Below, one piece after another: positions 30,572 to 41,889 of a DNA stretch of 64,000 nt; the stretch's first letter is position 1; every line of letters starts with the position of its first letter. The translations under genes were made by a program, and so were the position numbers. The notes under the pieces were generated by a model, which saw only the letters and a list, made by a program, of their open reading frames with translations, searched no databases and was not told the DNA's origin. The DNA comes from Chitiniphilus shinanonensis DSM 23277 (lineage in GTDB: Bacteria > Pseudomonadota > Gammaproteobacteria > Burkholderiales > Chitinibacteraceae), in NCBI RefSeq assembly GCF_000374805.1, contig NZ_KB895346.1, positions 64,034-128,033 on the forward strand, written 5' to 3'.

Positions 30572-30895
30572 ATGAGCGTGCAAGGTATCGACCAACTGCT
30601 GGGTGAATTGAAGGCCATGTCCTCGCTGGCAGCGGGACAGGCCCCGGCACAGGCGCCCGCCGCGAATGAAGGCCCGGATTTCGCCGATCTGCTGAAGAGT
30701 TCGCTCGATCAGGTGAACCAGATGCAGCAGGACGCCCAGGCCCAGCAGGCCGCGTTCCAGGCGGGCGAGCCACAGGCCGACCTGCAGGACGTGATGGTGT
30801 CGCTGCAAAAGGCCAGTCTTTCCTTCCAGACCATGGTGCAGGTGCGCAACAAGCTCGTCACCGCCTATCAAGAAATCATGAACATGCAGGTCTGA
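30572..30895 (+). CDS. fliE: flagellar hook-basal body protein FliE
   Basis: Small adaptor of 107 residues linking the MS ring to the rod. The C-terminal half shows the family pattern KASLSFQTMVQVRNKLVTAY ending in IMNMQV. The N-terminal part is Ala/Gln/Pro-rich and variable. AAGGAAGGCGAG precedes the ATG. First gene of fliE-F-G-H-I-J, 35 bases before fliF. Confidence 0.95.
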   Translation: MSVQGIDQLLGELKAMSSLAAGQAPAQAPAANEGPDFADLLKSSLDQVNQMQQDAQAQQAAFQAGEPQADLQDVMVSLQKASLSFQTMVQVRNKLVTAYQEIMNMQV

Positions 30896-30930
30896 CTGCG
30901 GGTTCTGCTCGGGGCGTATCACGGTAATTT

Positions 30931-32628
30931 ATGGCAGAGGCGGGCGTAGCGGCTGACGGCAATCTCATAACCGCAAGTGGCCCGCAGGCGCTGCGGCAGC
31001 GCTTTGCTGCGCTTTCCGGCACCCGCCGGATCGCGATCATGGTCGGCATCGCCGCCGTGATCGCCCTGATCGTGGGTTACTCGCTGTGGTCCCGCGAACC
31101 GCCGTATCGCATCCTCTTCACCAATATCCCCGACACCGAAGGTGGCGCCATCGTCCAGGCGCTGCAACAGGCCAACGTCCCCTACAAGCTCGAAGCGGGC
31201 GGCACCATCTCCGTGCCGGCCACCCAGGTCTACGACATGCGGCTGCGCCTGGCGGCGCAGGGCCTGCCGAAGTCAGGCAACGTCGGCTTCGAACTGATGG
31301 ACAACCAGAAATTCGGCATCTCGCAGTTTGCCGAGCAGGTGAACTACCAGCGCGCGGTCGAAGGCGAGCTGGCGCGTTCCATCCAGACCATCGCCGCCGT
31401 CGATAGCGCCCGCGTGCATCTGGCGATGCCCAAGCAGACCGTGTTCCTGCGCGACCAGCAGAAGCCCACCGCCTCGGTGATGCTGACGCTGCGCCCCGGC
31501 CGGGTGCTCGACGACGCCCAGGTGGCCGGCATCGTCCATCTGGTGTCGTCCAGCGTGCCGGCATTGCCGGTCAAGAACGTCACCGTGGTCGACCAGGACG
31601 GCAACCTGCTGTCGCGTTCGCCGGACATGAATCCCTCCAACCTCGACGCGCGGCAGTTGCTTTATGTGCAGCAGATCGAGAAGAACTACGTCGAGCGGGT
31701 GCAGGCCATCCTCGAACCCATCGTCGGCAAGGGCAATGCCCGTGCCGAAGTGACGGCGCAGATCGACTTCGCCGAGGTCGAGCAGACCTCCGAAACCTTC
31801 CGCCCCAACAACGCCTCAGAGGCGGCGATCCGCAGCCGCCAGACCATGGACATCCAGGGGCGCAACACCGAGCAGAATCCGGCGGGCGTGCCGGGCGCGT
31901 TGTCCAACCAGCCGCCGGGCGCGGCGGCGGCGCCGATCACCGCGCCGGTGGCGTCGGGCATCGCCGCGGCCGCCGCGGGCAGCGTCAATTCGCGCAAGGA
32001 ATCGACCACCAACTACGAAGTCGACAAGACGGTGCAGCACGTCAAGCAGCCGGTCGGCTCGGTCAAGCGTCTTTCCGCCGCGGTGGTGGTCAACTACAAG
32101 CCAGGCGCGGACAAAGCGGGCAAGGTCAGCTACGTGCCGTATTCGCCCGAGGAGATCACCCAGCTCAACAACCTGGTGCGCGAGGCCATCGGCTACAACC
32201 AGCAGCGTGGCGACTCGGTCAATCTGGTGAACGCGGCCTTTGCCGATTCCATGCCGCTGGAAGACCGTCCGTTGCAGGACAAGGCGATGGACTACGTCAA
32301 GCAGAACTACGCCGAACTGATCAAGCTGGGCCTGATCGGTCTGGTGGTGCTGTACCTGCTGTTCTTCGTGGTGCGCCCGTTGATGAAGGATCTGGCGCGG
32401 CCGCGCGACGTGCCCGGTACCTACGACCTGGACCTGGGCGAAGCGGAGCTGGACGACGAAGGCGCGGTTGCCGGCAGCGAGGAGGAAGTGCAGCGTTCCG
32501 CCGCCTTCGCCGACCTGTTGCAGCAGAGCAAGGAAATCGCCAAGAACGATCCGCGCATGGTGGCCACCATCCTGCGCGAATGGATGTCGAACGAGGAAGA
32601 AAACGCCAATCCCAACAAGCTGGGTTGA
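30931..32628 (+). CDS. fliF: flagellar MS-ring protein FliF
   Basis: Forms the basal ring in the inner membrane and houses the export gate. 565 residues with two membrane helices, at about 34-53 and 463-487. The periplasmic ring-building part lies between them (for example ILFTNIPDTEGGAIVQAL and QVNYQRAVEGELARSI). The C-terminal cytosolic tail (FADLLQQSKEIAKNDP, ILREWM) is the FliG-binding segment. A Gly/Ala/Pro-rich insertion lies near 320-350. Length and order agree with the family. Confidence 0.97.
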   Translation: MAEAGVAADGNLITASGPQALRQRFAALSGTRRIAIMVGIAAVIALIVGYSLWSREPPYRILFTNIPDTEGGAIVQALQQANVPYKLEAGGTISVPATQVYDMRLRLAAQGLPKSGNVGFELMDNQKFGISQFAEQVNYQRAVEGELARSIQTIAAVDSARVHLAMPKQTVFLRDQQKPTASVMLTLRPGRVLDDAQVAGIVHLVSSSVPALPVKNVTVVDQDGNLLSRSPDMNPSNLDARQLLYVQQIEKNYVERVQAILEPIVGKGNARAEVTAQIDFAEVEQTSETFRPNNASEAAIRSRQTMDIQGRNTEQNPAGVPGALSNQPPGAAAAPITAPVASGIAAAAAGSVNSRKESTTNYEVDKTVQHVKQPVGSVKRLSAAVVVNYKPGADKAGKVSYVPYSPEEITQLNNLVREAIGYNQQRGDSVNLVNAAFADSMPLEDRPLQDKAMDYVKQNYAELIKLGLIGLVVLYLLFFVVRPLMKDLARPRDVPGTYDLDLGEAELDDEGAVAGSEEEVQRSAAFADLLQQSKEIAKNDPRMVATILREWMSNEEENANPNKLG

Positions 32629-32649
32629 GCGTCGCGCAGGAGGCACGGC

Positions 32650-33657
32650 ATGGCTGCCAACATGAACGAGGAAGGGGTGCGCAAGAGCGCCATCCTGCTG
32701 ATGACGCTGGGCGAGGAAGCCGCCGTGGACGTGTTCAAGTACCTCGGCCCCAAGGAGGTACAGCGGCTGGGTTTCGCCATGGCCAACATGAACAACGTCA
32801 AGCGCGAGGAAGTGGACGTGGTGCTCGGCGACTTCATCGCCTCCACCCAGAACCGCGCCAACCTGGGCGTGGCCGACGAATACATCCGGTCGGTGCTGAC
32901 CAAGGCGCTGGGTTCCGACAAGGCGGCCAACCTGCTGGACCGCATCCTGCAAGGCAACGACAACAACGGCATCGAATCGCTCAAGTGGATGGATTCGGCC
33001 GCCGTGGCCGAGCTGATCAAGAACGAGCACCCGCAGATCATCGCCACCATCCTGGTGCACCTGGAGCCCGACCAGTCGGCCGAGATCATGAGCCAGTTCA
33101 CCGAGCGCCTGCGCAACGACGTGCTGCTGCGCATCGCCACGCTGGAAGGCGTGCAGCCGGCGGCGCTCAAGGAACTGAACGACGTGCTGACCCAATTGTT
33201 GTCCGGCACCGACAAGCTCAAGAAGAGTGCGATGGGCGGCGTGCAGATGGCCGCCGAGATCCTCAACTTCATGGGCGGCGTGGTCGAGGCCAGCGCGATC
33301 TCCAGCGTGCGCGAATACGACCCCGAGCTGGCGCAGCGCATCCAGGACAAGATGTTCACCTTCGACAACCTGATGGACGTGGACGACCGCGGCATCCAGT
33401 TGCTGCTGCGCGAGATCCAGTCCGATTCGCTGGTCATCGCCCTCAAGGGCACCAGCCAGGCGCTCAAGGACAAGATCTTCAAGAACATGTCGCAGCGTGC
33501 CGCCGAAATGCTGCGCGACGACCTGGAGGCCAAGGGCCCGGTCAAGCTGTCCGAGGTGGAATCCGAGCAGAAGGAAATCCTCAAGATCGTGCGCCGGCTG
33601 GCGGACGAAGGGCAGATCGTGCTGTCCGGCAAGGGCGAGGAGGGCCTGGTCGAATAA
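32650..33657 (+). CDS. fliG: flagellar motor switch protein FliG
   Basis: Switch-ring protein of 335 residues that binds FliF, FliM and the stator. N-terminal domain (KSAILLMTLGEEAAVDVFKY), middle domain with the conserved EHPQ motif (NEHPQIIATILVHL) and C-terminal motor domain with charged helix residues (TFDNLMDVDDRGIQLLLREI). AGGAGG stands seven bases before the ATG. fliH follows only after a 209-base gap that contains a perfect hairpin, unlike the tight spacing of the rest of the operon. Confidence 0.97.
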   Translation: MAANMNEEGVRKSAILLMTLGEEAAVDVFKYLGPKEVQRLGFAMANMNNVKREEVDVVLGDFIASTQNRANLGVADEYIRSVLTKALGSDKAANLLDRILQGNDNNGIESLKWMDSAAVAELIKNEHPQIIATILVHLEPDQSAEIMSQFTERLRNDVLLRIATLEGVQPAALKELNDVLTQLLSGTDKLKKSAMGGVQMAAEILNFMGGVVEASAISSVREYDPELAQRIQDKMFTFDNLMDVDDRGIQLLLREIQSDSLVIALKGTSQALKDKIFKNMSQRAAEMLRDDLEAKGPVKLSEVESEQKEILKIVRRLADEGQIVLSGKGEEGLVE

Positions 33658-33807
33658 GAGCGGCAAGAGCCCCTCTGGCTGCATTGCGTTCACGCCCTGT
33701 ACTGTCTGCGTATCGCGCTTCTTGCCAGAACCGCGGCGCTGGTTTTCATCAGCCGCTCCAAGCCCGCGCCGGTGCTCGCCAAGCATCGTCCCAGCCTTTA
33801 TTCTTCC

Positions 33808-33834
33808 AACAGGGCCGCGTTCCGCGGCCCTGTT
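33808..33834. terminator. hairpin in the fliG-fliH gap
   Basis: Perfect 12-base-pair stem AACAGGGCCGCG / CGCGGCCCTGTT with a TTC loop, lying 151 bases after fliG and 33 bases before fliH. There is no clear T run after it, so it may be an attenuator, an mRNA-processing or stability element, or a weak terminator that lowers expression of fliH-fliI-fliJ relative to fliF-fliG. Confidence 0.6.
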
Positions 33835-33866
33835 GCATTCGTCATTCCTAGCCAAGAGATTCCGCC

Positions 33867-34763
33867 ATGCCGACGCCGCCGCGCCGCGTGATTCCCCGAG
33901 AAGAACTGACCGCCTGGGAACGCTGGGAACTCGGCGCACTCAACGAAGAGGCCGAGGAGCGCGCCCGCGCCGCCCAGGTGCCGCCGGCCCCTTCGCCCGA
34001 ACCGGAACCGGTTGCCCCGCCGGCCCCCGAACCCGAGCCGACGCCACCCGCGCCGGAACCCGAACCGCCCGCGCCGCCCGAGCCCGAAGTGCAGTGGCCC
34101 ACCGCCGAGGAAATCGAAGCCATCCAGCAGCAGGCGCAGCGCGAAGGGTTCGAAGCCGGGCTGGAAGCCGGGCGCCTCGCCGCCGAAGTCGAAGTGTCGC
34201 GGCTCAAGGCCGTGCTGGAGGATCTGCAACACATGGCCACGCAGCTCGATGCCGAGCTGGCCGACAAGGTGCTCGATCTGGCGCTGGTGATCGCGCGCCA
34301 GCAGGCGCGCAAGGAAATCCAGGCCGATCGCGAGCGGCTGCTGCCGGTGGTGCGCGAAGCCGTCGCCGCGCTGCCCCCGTTGCGCGTGCCGGCGCGCATC
34401 GCGCTCAATCCCGCCGATCACGATGCCGTCGAGGGCCTGTTGGGTGGAGAACTGCCCGCCGACATCTGGCGGCTGGTGCCCGATCCGCAGGTCGAAGCCG
34501 GCGGCTGCCGCATCGAATCCGCGACTTCCAGCGCCGACCTGACGCTGTCCGCGCGCTGGGCCAACCTGGTCCGGGTGCTGGGGCGGCAGCAGCGCAAGGA
34601 TCTGGGGTGGGAGGCCGAACCGTCCCGCGACGAGCGCGCGCCGCCGCCGGGCCCGGTGGATTCCCCGGGGGAGTCCGATTCCTTCCTGCCGCCGTTCGAT
34701 ACCGGCGCCATCGACCCGCTCGCCGGGACCGCGCCGCCACCGAGGGCCGACGATGACCGATAG
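33867..34763 (+). CDS. fliH: flagellar export ATPase regulator FliH
   Basis: Stator-like regulator of the FliI ATPase, 298 residues. An N-terminal Pro/Glu-rich low-complexity stretch of repeated PEPEP-type units covers about residues 45-75 and is followed by the typical helical part ([20 protein letters not shown] segment with spaced Gly/Ala) and a FliI-binding C-terminal domain ([14 protein letters not shown]). A second proline-rich tail follows at about 260-298. The end overlaps fliI by 11 bases. The extended low-complexity parts make it longer than the about 230 residues of enteric FliH. Confidence 0.9.
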   Translation: MPTPPRRVIPREELTAWERWELGALNEEAEERARAAQVPPAPSPEPEPVAPPAPEPEPTPPAPEPEPPAPPEPEVQWPTAEEIEAIQQQAQREGFEAGLEAGRLAAEVEVSRLKAVLEDLQHMATQLDAELADKVLDLALVIARQQARKEIQADRERLLPVVREAVAALPPLRVPARIALNPADHDAVEGLLGGELPADIWRLVPDPQVEAGGCRIESATSSADLTLSARWANLVRVLGRQQRKDLGWEAEPSRDERAPPPGPVDSPGESDSFLPPFDTGAIDPLAGTAPPPRADDDR

Positions 34764-36153
34764 CGCCGAACGCCACAGCCATTTCCTCGACGAATGTGCC
34801 CAGGCCGTGAAATGGGTGCGCCCCTGGTTGCCCCGCGGGCGGCTGACGCGCGTGTCCGGGCTGGTGCTGGAGGCCGTGGGCCTGCGCCTGCCGATCGGCG
34901 CGTCGTGCGACGTGATGACGCCCGGCGGTCATCCGGTCGAGGCGGTGGTGGTGGGTTTCCAGGAGGACAAGCTGTTCCTGATGCCGATCGCCGAGCTGTA
35001 CGGCGTCGAGCCGGGCGCCGAGGTGATGCCGCACGAGGACGTCGCCGCCTGGGTGCCGGAATACGGCAAGCCGCGCCCGCCGCAGCGTCGGCTGGAGGAC
35101 CACGGCCGCCAGGTGCCGGTCGGCTGGGGCCTGCTCGGCCGCATCCTCGACGGCCTGGGACGCCCGCTCGACGGCAAGGGGCGGCTCGACCAGGAAGGCT
35201 ACATGCCGCTGTACGCGCGCCCGTTCAACCCGATGGAACGCGAGCCGGTGCGCTACGTGATGGACGTCGGCGTGCGCGCCATCAACGCCATGCTGACCGT
35301 GGGCCGGGGACAGCGGCTGGGGCTGTTCGCCGGCTCCGGCGTCGGCAAGTCGGTGTTGCTGGGCATGATGGCGCGCTTCACCACCGCCGACGTGGTGGTG
35401 GTGGGCCTGATCGGCGAACGCGGGCGCGAGGTGAAGGACTTCATCGAGAACATCCTGGGCGACGAGGGCCGCGCGCGCTCGGTGGTGGTCGCCGCCCCCG
35501 CCGACACGCCGCCGTTGCAGCGGCTGTACGGCGCTGCCTACGCCACCGCCATCGCCGAGTTCTTCCGCAACGAAGGCAAGCACGTGCTGCTGATCATGGA
35601 TTCGCTCACCCGCTACGCCATGGCGCAGCGCGAGATCGCGCTGGCGGTGGGCGAGCCGCCGGCCACCAAGGGCTATCCGCCGTCGGTGTTCGCGCGGCTG
35701 CCGCAACTGGTGGAGCGCGCCGGCAACGGGCGCGAGGGCGGCGGCTCGATCACCGCCTTCTACACCGTGCTGTCCGAGGGCGACGATCAACAGGACCCGA
35801 TCGCCGACAACGCCCGCGCCATTCTCGACGGCCACTTCGTGCTGTCGCGGCAACTGGGCGAATCCGGCCATTACCCGGCCATCGACATCGAAGCGTCGAT
35901 CTCGCGGGTGATGCACGACATCATCACCCACGAGGAACTGGAGCTGGTGCGCAAGTTCAAGTACCTGTGGTCGCGCTACCAGCGCAGCCGCGACCTGATC
36001 GCGGTTGGCGCCTACGCACCCGGCTCCGACCCGGTGCTCGACGATGCCATCCGGCGCCATCCGGCGTTCGAACGGTTCCTGCAACAGGGCATCCACGAAC
36101 GCGAGACCTACCAGGGCGCTAGAATGAAGCTGGCGGAGCTGTTCGCCGACTGA
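34753..36153 (+). CDS. fliI: flagellar type III export ATPase FliI
   Basis: Hexameric ATPase of the flagellar export apparatus, 466 residues, related to F1 beta. Walker [11 protein letters not shown] at about 191-200, Walker [16 protein letters not shown], and the signature [21 protein letters not shown]. Its start lies inside the end of fliH (11-base overlap). fliJ follows. Confidence 0.97.
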   Translation: MTDSAERHSHFLDECAQAVKWVRPWLPRGRLTRVSGLVLEAVGLRLPIGASCDVMTPGGHPVEAVVVGFQEDKLFLMPIAELYGVEPGAEVMPHEDVAAWVPEYGKPRPPQRRLEDHGRQVPVGWGLLGRILDGLGRPLDGKGRLDQEGYMPLYARPFNPMEREPVRYVMDVGVRAINAMLTVGRGQRLGLFAGSGVGKSVLLGMMARFTTADVVVVGLIGERGREVKDFIENILGDEGRARSVVVAAPADTPPLQRLYGAAYATAIAEFFRNEGKHVLLIMDSLTRYAMAQREIALAVGEPPATKGYPPSVFARLPQLVERAGNGREGGGSITAFYTVLSEGDDQQDPIADNARAILDGHFVLSRQLGESGHYPAIDIEASISRVMHDIITHEELELVRKFKYLWSRYQRSRDLIAVGAYAPGSDPVLDDAIRRHPAFERFLQQGIHERETYQGARMKLAELFAD

Positions 36154-36209
36154 GGGGACGCGTCGCGATGCCTGGCTGGCGACGCGGCGGCTCGACAAGG
36201 GAGCACGAT

Positions 36210-36641
36210 TTGGCCAAGTTTCGCTTTGCCTTCCTGCTGGATATGGCCCGCGACGACCGCGAAGAGGCGGCGCGGACCATGCAGGCCGCCCAGGTGGCGC
36301 TGCTCAATGGCAAGCAGAAGCTGGAACAGGTGGAAACCTTCCGCGCCGAGTATCGCGGCCGCCTGATGGCCAGCGGGCAGGGCGGCATCACCGTGGTGCA
36401 GTGGCGCGATTTCCAGCAGTTCCTCGCCAAGCTGGACCACGCCGCCACCACGCAGCGCGGCGAGGTGGAGCGGCTGGACCGGGTCTACCAGCAATGTCGC
36501 GATGCCTGGCACGAGTGCGAGAAGAAGGTGAAGGCCTACGAGGCGCTGGAATCGCGCCACCACGCGGCCGAGCTGGCGCGCGAGGCCAAGCAGGAACAGA
36601 AGCTGAACGACGAATTCAACAGCCGACCGCGCCAGCGCTGA
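36210..36641 (+). CDS. fliJ: flagellar export chaperone FliJ
   Basis: Coiled-coil protein of 143 residues that acts as the stalk of the export ATPase. A TTG start at 36210 (MAKFRFAFLLDMARDD) is chosen because AAGGGAG stands at proper spacing before it and FliJ proteins start with a short basic segment; an upstream ATG at 36168 would add 14 non-conserved residues. The protein is Gln/Glu/Lys-rich throughout, as expected. It ends the fli operon seen here; fliK does not follow. Confidence 0.9.
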   Translation: MAKFRFAFLLDMARDDREEAARTMQAAQVALLNGKQKLEQVETFRAEYRGRLMASGQGGITVVQWRDFQQFLAKLDHAATTQRGEVERLDRVYQQCRDAWHECEKKVKAYEALESRHHAAELAREAKQEQKLNDEFNSRPRQR

Positions 36642-36650
36642 GCGCCGCCT

Positions 36651-37124
36651 TCACCCTCGCTGTTTTTCCAGGTGGACCAACTCCACCGTCGGCGACAGCG
36701 CCGTGGTGTGGCTGACCGTATAGCCATGGCGCCGGTACAGCCGCAGATTGCCTTCGCTGCGTATGCCCGTGAACAGCGTGAAGCGCTCGGTTCCACAGGC
36801 GGATTCGATGGCGCGCAGCAGCGCCGAGCCGATGCCCTGGCGTTGTCGGTCCGGGTGCACGATCAGCCGGCCGATCCGGCCTTCCCCGTCGATCCGCGTG
36901 GCGCGTACCGAACCGATCAGCTCGCCGTCCAGCTCCGCTTTCAGCACGATGGCCGACTCGAATTCCGCCTGCAGCGCCGCCAGGGTCTGCGTCAGCGGCG
37001 GCAGGTTCCAGTCGTTGTAGCGCTCGGCCTCGCTGCGGTAGGCCAGTCGCTGCAGCGCCAGGATGGCTGGGGCATCGTCGGCGCCGGCCGGCGCGATCAA
37101 CAGCCCCTGCCTCGTTGCGCTCAC
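36651..37124 (-). CDS. GNAT-family N-acetyltransferase
   Basis: Acetyl-CoA-dependent transferase of 157 residues. The acetyl-CoA binding motif is GRLIVHPDRQRQGIGSALLR, followed by FTGIRSEGNLRLYRRHGY, the usual order of GNAT motifs A and B. The frame is open upstream into pepN, but the GTG at 37124 overlaps the pepN stop as GTGA, indicating translational coupling. Substrate unknown; could be a small molecule or a protein N-terminus. Converges on the fli operon with 9 bases between stops. Confidence 0.85.
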   Translation of the reverse strand: MSATRQGLLIAPAGADDAPAILALQRLAYRSEAERYNDWNLPPLTQTLAALQAEFESAIVLKAELDGELIGSVRATRIDGEGRIGRLIVHPDRQRQGIGSALLRAIESACGTERFTLFTGIRSEGNLRLYRRHGYTVSHTTALSPTVELVHLEKQRG

Positions 37125-39760
37125 TGCGCCAGCGCCTTGCTGACGATCTCGTAGGTGTCGCCGGACAACCCCTGCACCGCGGCGATGCGTTCCAGCTCCT
37201 GCTTCATCAGCGCGCGGCGATGTGGCTCCAGTTTGGTCCAGCGGTTGAAGCACGCCGCCAGTCGCGCCGCGATCTGCGGGTTGATGCGATCCAGCTCGAC
37301 GATGCGGTCCGCCGCGAAGGCATAGCCATAGCCGTCCTCGGCATGGAAATGCAGCAGGTTCTGCTGGCAGAAGGCGCCGATCAGTGCGCGCACCTTGTTC
37401 GGATTGCGGATCGAGAACGCCGGGTGCCCCATCAACTGCTCGACGCGGGTGCGGGTGCCGGCGCGGCGGCTGGTGGCCTGGATGCTGAACCACTTATCCA
37501 TCACCAGCGCGTCGTCCTGCCACATCTGCGCGAAGTCCTCCAGGTATTCCTCGGGGTGCTCGCGCTGCGCCAGGCACTTGAGCGCGGCCAGGCGGTCGGT
37601 CATGTTGTCGGCGCGGCGGTACTGGTTGTTCAGCAACTCGCTGACCATCGGGCCTTCGCGTTCGGCCAGGATGGCCAGGCACACATTCTTCAGGCTGCGC
37701 CGCGCCACCGCTTCGGCGTCGAAGCGGTACGGCTCGCCGTCGTTCAGCCGCTGGTAGGTGGCCAGCAGCGGGCCGCGCAGCTCGCGCGCCAGCGTTTCCA
37801 GCACCGTGTGACGCACCTGGACCAGCAGCGCCGGATCGACGTCGTCCAGCGCCTCGAACAGGTACTGCTCGCTGGGCAGCTCCAGCATCAGCGCCACCAG
37901 CGCCGGGTCCAGCCGCTCGTTGGCCAGCAGCTTGCCCACGGCTTCGAGGTAGCGTGGCGGCACCGTCACCGCTTCGCCGCGGCGGGCGGCGGCGTAGCCG
38001 TCCAGCAACAGGCGCAGCGCGTAGCTGTTGGCGGCCTCCCAGCGCGCGAAGTCGTCTTCGTCGTGCGCCATCAGGAACACCAGCTCGTCGTCGGTGTACG
38101 GATAATCCAGCTTCACCGGCGCGGAGAAATCGCGCAGCAGCGACGGCACCGGCTTGTCGACGATGCCGGTGAAGACGAAGCGCGAGGCGCTGTCGCGCAG
38201 TGCCAGCACGCGGCTGGTCGGGCCGACCTCGTGCTCGCCGCGCAAGGTGAGCGGCAGCGGCCGGCCTTGCGGGTCCAGCAGGCCCAGCGCCAGCGGGATA
38301 TGGAACGGACGCTTCACCGGCTGGCCCGGCGTGGCGGGGCAGCGCTGGCGCACCGTCAGGGTGTAGGTGCGGTCGGCGGCATCGTGCACGCCTTCCACTT
38401 CCAGCTGCGGGGTGCCGGCCTGGCTGTACCACAGCGCGAACTGGTTCAGGTCGGCCTGGTTGGCGTCGGCCATCGCCGCGCGGAAATCGTCGCAGGTCAC
38501 GGCCTGGCCGTCGTGGCGCTTGAAGTAGAGATCCATGCCCTTGCGAAAGCCCTCGCGGCCGAGCAGGGTGGCGTACATGCGCACCACTTCGGAGCCCTTC
38601 TCGTACACCGTCCAGGTGTAGAAGTTGTTGATCTCCAGGTAGCTGTCGGGGCGCACCGGGTGGGCCTGCGGGCCGGCATCCTCGGCGAACTGGTACTCGC
38701 GCAGGCTGCGCACGTTCTGGATGCGTTGCACCGCGCGGCTGCCCACGTCGCTGGAGAACTCCTGGTCGCGGTAGACGGTGAGCCCTTCCTTGAGCGAGAG
38801 CTGGAACCAGTCGCGACAGGTGACGCGGTTGCCGGTCCAGTTGTGGAAGTACTCGTGCGCCACCACCGATTCGATGCCGTCGAAATCCGCGTCGGTGGCG
38901 GTCTCGGGCTTGGCCAGCACGTACTTGGTGTTGAAGATGTTGAGGCCCTTGTTCTCCATGGCCCCCATGTTGAAGTCGGACACCGCCACGATCATGTAGG
39001 TGTCGAGGTCGTATTCCAGGCCGAAGCGCTGCTCGTCCCAGGCCATCGCCTTCTTGATCGACGCCATCGCGTGATGGCATTTGTCGACGTTGCCCGGCTC
39101 GACGTAGATCTCCAGGTTCACGCTGCGCCCGCTGGTGGTCTGGTGCTTGTCCACCAGCGACACCAGCTTGCCGGCGACCAGCGCGAACAGGTAGCTGGGC
39201 TTGCGGAACGGGTCCACCCACTTTACCCAGTGACGGTTGCGGTCCAGCTGGCCTTCGCCGACGCGGTTGCCGTTGGACAGCAGCACCGGGTAGCGCGCCT
39301 TGTCGGCGATCAGCGTGGTGGTGAACTTGGCCATCACGTCCGGGCGATCGAGGTAGTAGGTGATCTTGCGGAAGCCCTCGGCCTCGCACTGGGTGAAGAA
39401 GTTGCCGTTGGAGACGTACAGCCCCATCAGGCTGGTGTTGGCCACCGGGTTCACCCGGGTGACGATCTCGACGATGGCGGCATCGCCCATGTCGGGAATG
39501 GTCAGGCGGTCGTCGCCCAGCTCGTATTCGTGCGCGCCCAGCGCGCGGCCGTCCAGTTTCAGGCTTTCCAGCAGCAGCGCCTCGCCGTGCAGCACCAGCG
39601 GCGTGCCGGCTTCGGCGGCGTCCGGATTGCGTTTCACCACCAGCCGGCTGGCCACGCGCGTGTTGCTTTCCTCCAGCTCGAAGGTGAGGTCCACCATGTC
39701 GATCAGGAACGCGGGCGGCGTGTAGTCCAGGCGTTGGATGGCGGTGCGGGTGACGGTCAT
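37121..39760 (-). CDS. pepN: aminopeptidase N
   Basis: Cytosolic M1-family zinc metallopeptidase of 879 residues, close to the 870 of E. coli PepN. The substrate-binding motif GAMENKGLNIFN is at about residue 265 and the zinc motif HEYFHNW with downstream acidic residue (SLKEGLTVYRDQEF) at about 300-325. Start is ATG 39760 (MTVTRTAIQRLDY); the open frame continues 47 codons upstream without similarity. Divergent from cysI; followed by the GNAT gene. Confidence 0.97.
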   Translation of the reverse strand: MTVTRTAIQRLDYTPPAFLIDMVDLTFELEESNTRVASRLVVKRNPDAAEAGTPLVLHGEALLLESLKLDGRALGAHEYELGDDRLTIPDMGDAAIVEIVTRVNPVANTSLMGLYVSNGNFFTQCEAEGFRKITYYLDRPDVMAKFTTTLIADKARYPVLLSNGNRVGEGQLDRNRHWVKWVDPFRKPSYLFALVAGKLVSLVDKHQTTSGRSVNLEIYVEPGNVDKCHHAMASIKKAMAWDEQRFGLEYDLDTYMIVAVSDFNMGAMENKGLNIFNTKYVLAKPETATDADFDGIESVVAHEYFHNWTGNRVTCRDWFQLSLKEGLTVYRDQEFSSDVGSRAVQRIQNVRSLREYQFAEDAGPQAHPVRPDSYLEINNFYTWTVYEKGSEVVRMYATLLGREGFRKGMDLYFKRHDGQAVTCDDFRAAMADANQADLNQFALWYSQAGTPQLEVEGVHDAADRTYTLTVRQRCPATPGQPVKRPFHIPLALGLLDPQGRPLPLTLRGEHEVGPTSRVLALRDSASRFVFTGIVDKPVPSLLRDFSAPVKLDYPYTDDELVFLMAHDEDDFARWEAANSYALRLLLDGYAAARRGEAVTVPPRYLEAVGKLLANERLDPALVALMLELPSEQYLFEALDDVDPALLVQVRHTVLETLARELRGPLLATYQRLNDGEPYRFDAEAVARRSLKNVCLAILAEREGPMVSELLNNQYRRADNMTDRLAALKCLAQREHPEEYLEDFAQMWQDDALVMDKWFSIQATSRRAGTRTRVEQLMGHPAFSIRNPNKVRALIGAFCQQNLLHFHAEDGYGYAFAADRIVELDRINPQIAARLAACFNRWTKLEPHRRALMKQELERIAAVQGLSGDTYEIVSKALAQ

Positions 39761-39903
39761 GGGCGTACCAGGGCGTGCGTGTAAAAGAGTAGAAAGCTTA
39801 TCGGCTGCGGGGGGCCGTCGCAATCGGCATCTTCCCAGCTTGCGGGCCCGCGATTGAGATTGGACAACTCCGGCTCGGTTAGTGCCCGCGGGCTTATTCA
39901 TAG

Positions 39904-39944
39904 AGATAATCGGTTTTTTTATCTATCGAACCGGCTGGTATAGT
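39904..39944 (+). promoter_or_regulatory. candidate cysI promoter with interrupted palindrome
   Basis: An AT-rich island in otherwise GC-rich DNA. It contains the interrupted palindrome AGATAA-N9-TTATCT (39904-39924) and a -10-like TATAGT (39939-39944). The arrangement suits a regulated promoter for cysI, possibly under CysB as in other proteobacteria, but the -35 element is weak and the operator assignment is only inferred. Confidence 0.4.
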
Positions 39945-40042
39945 CGGACGTTTCCGTTATCGCCGCCGGCCCGGCCTGTTCCGGTGCCGCAAGAGGCCCC
40001 GGGCGACGATACGCGGCACGACCCAAGACAGGCTTCCGACTC

Positions 40043-41728
<1,686 letters not shown>

Positions 41729-41889
41729 CGCTTGGGTGGGCCCCCAACAGTTGGCCTCGGGCTTCGCGGTAGCCGGCTTCCCGCCGGCCCGCACGCCCGC
41801 CGTCCTGGGGATTCTCCCCGATTGATTCCATCACCACCGCTCCTGGCCATGCCGGAGTGGTCTTGCATTGCCCGGGAACGTACCGACCC

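Noticed and set aside
37115..39784. 889-codon plus-strand frame opposite pepN
   Set aside because: A shadow of the pepN gene; it has no recognisable protein pattern and PepN motifs are intact on the other strand.
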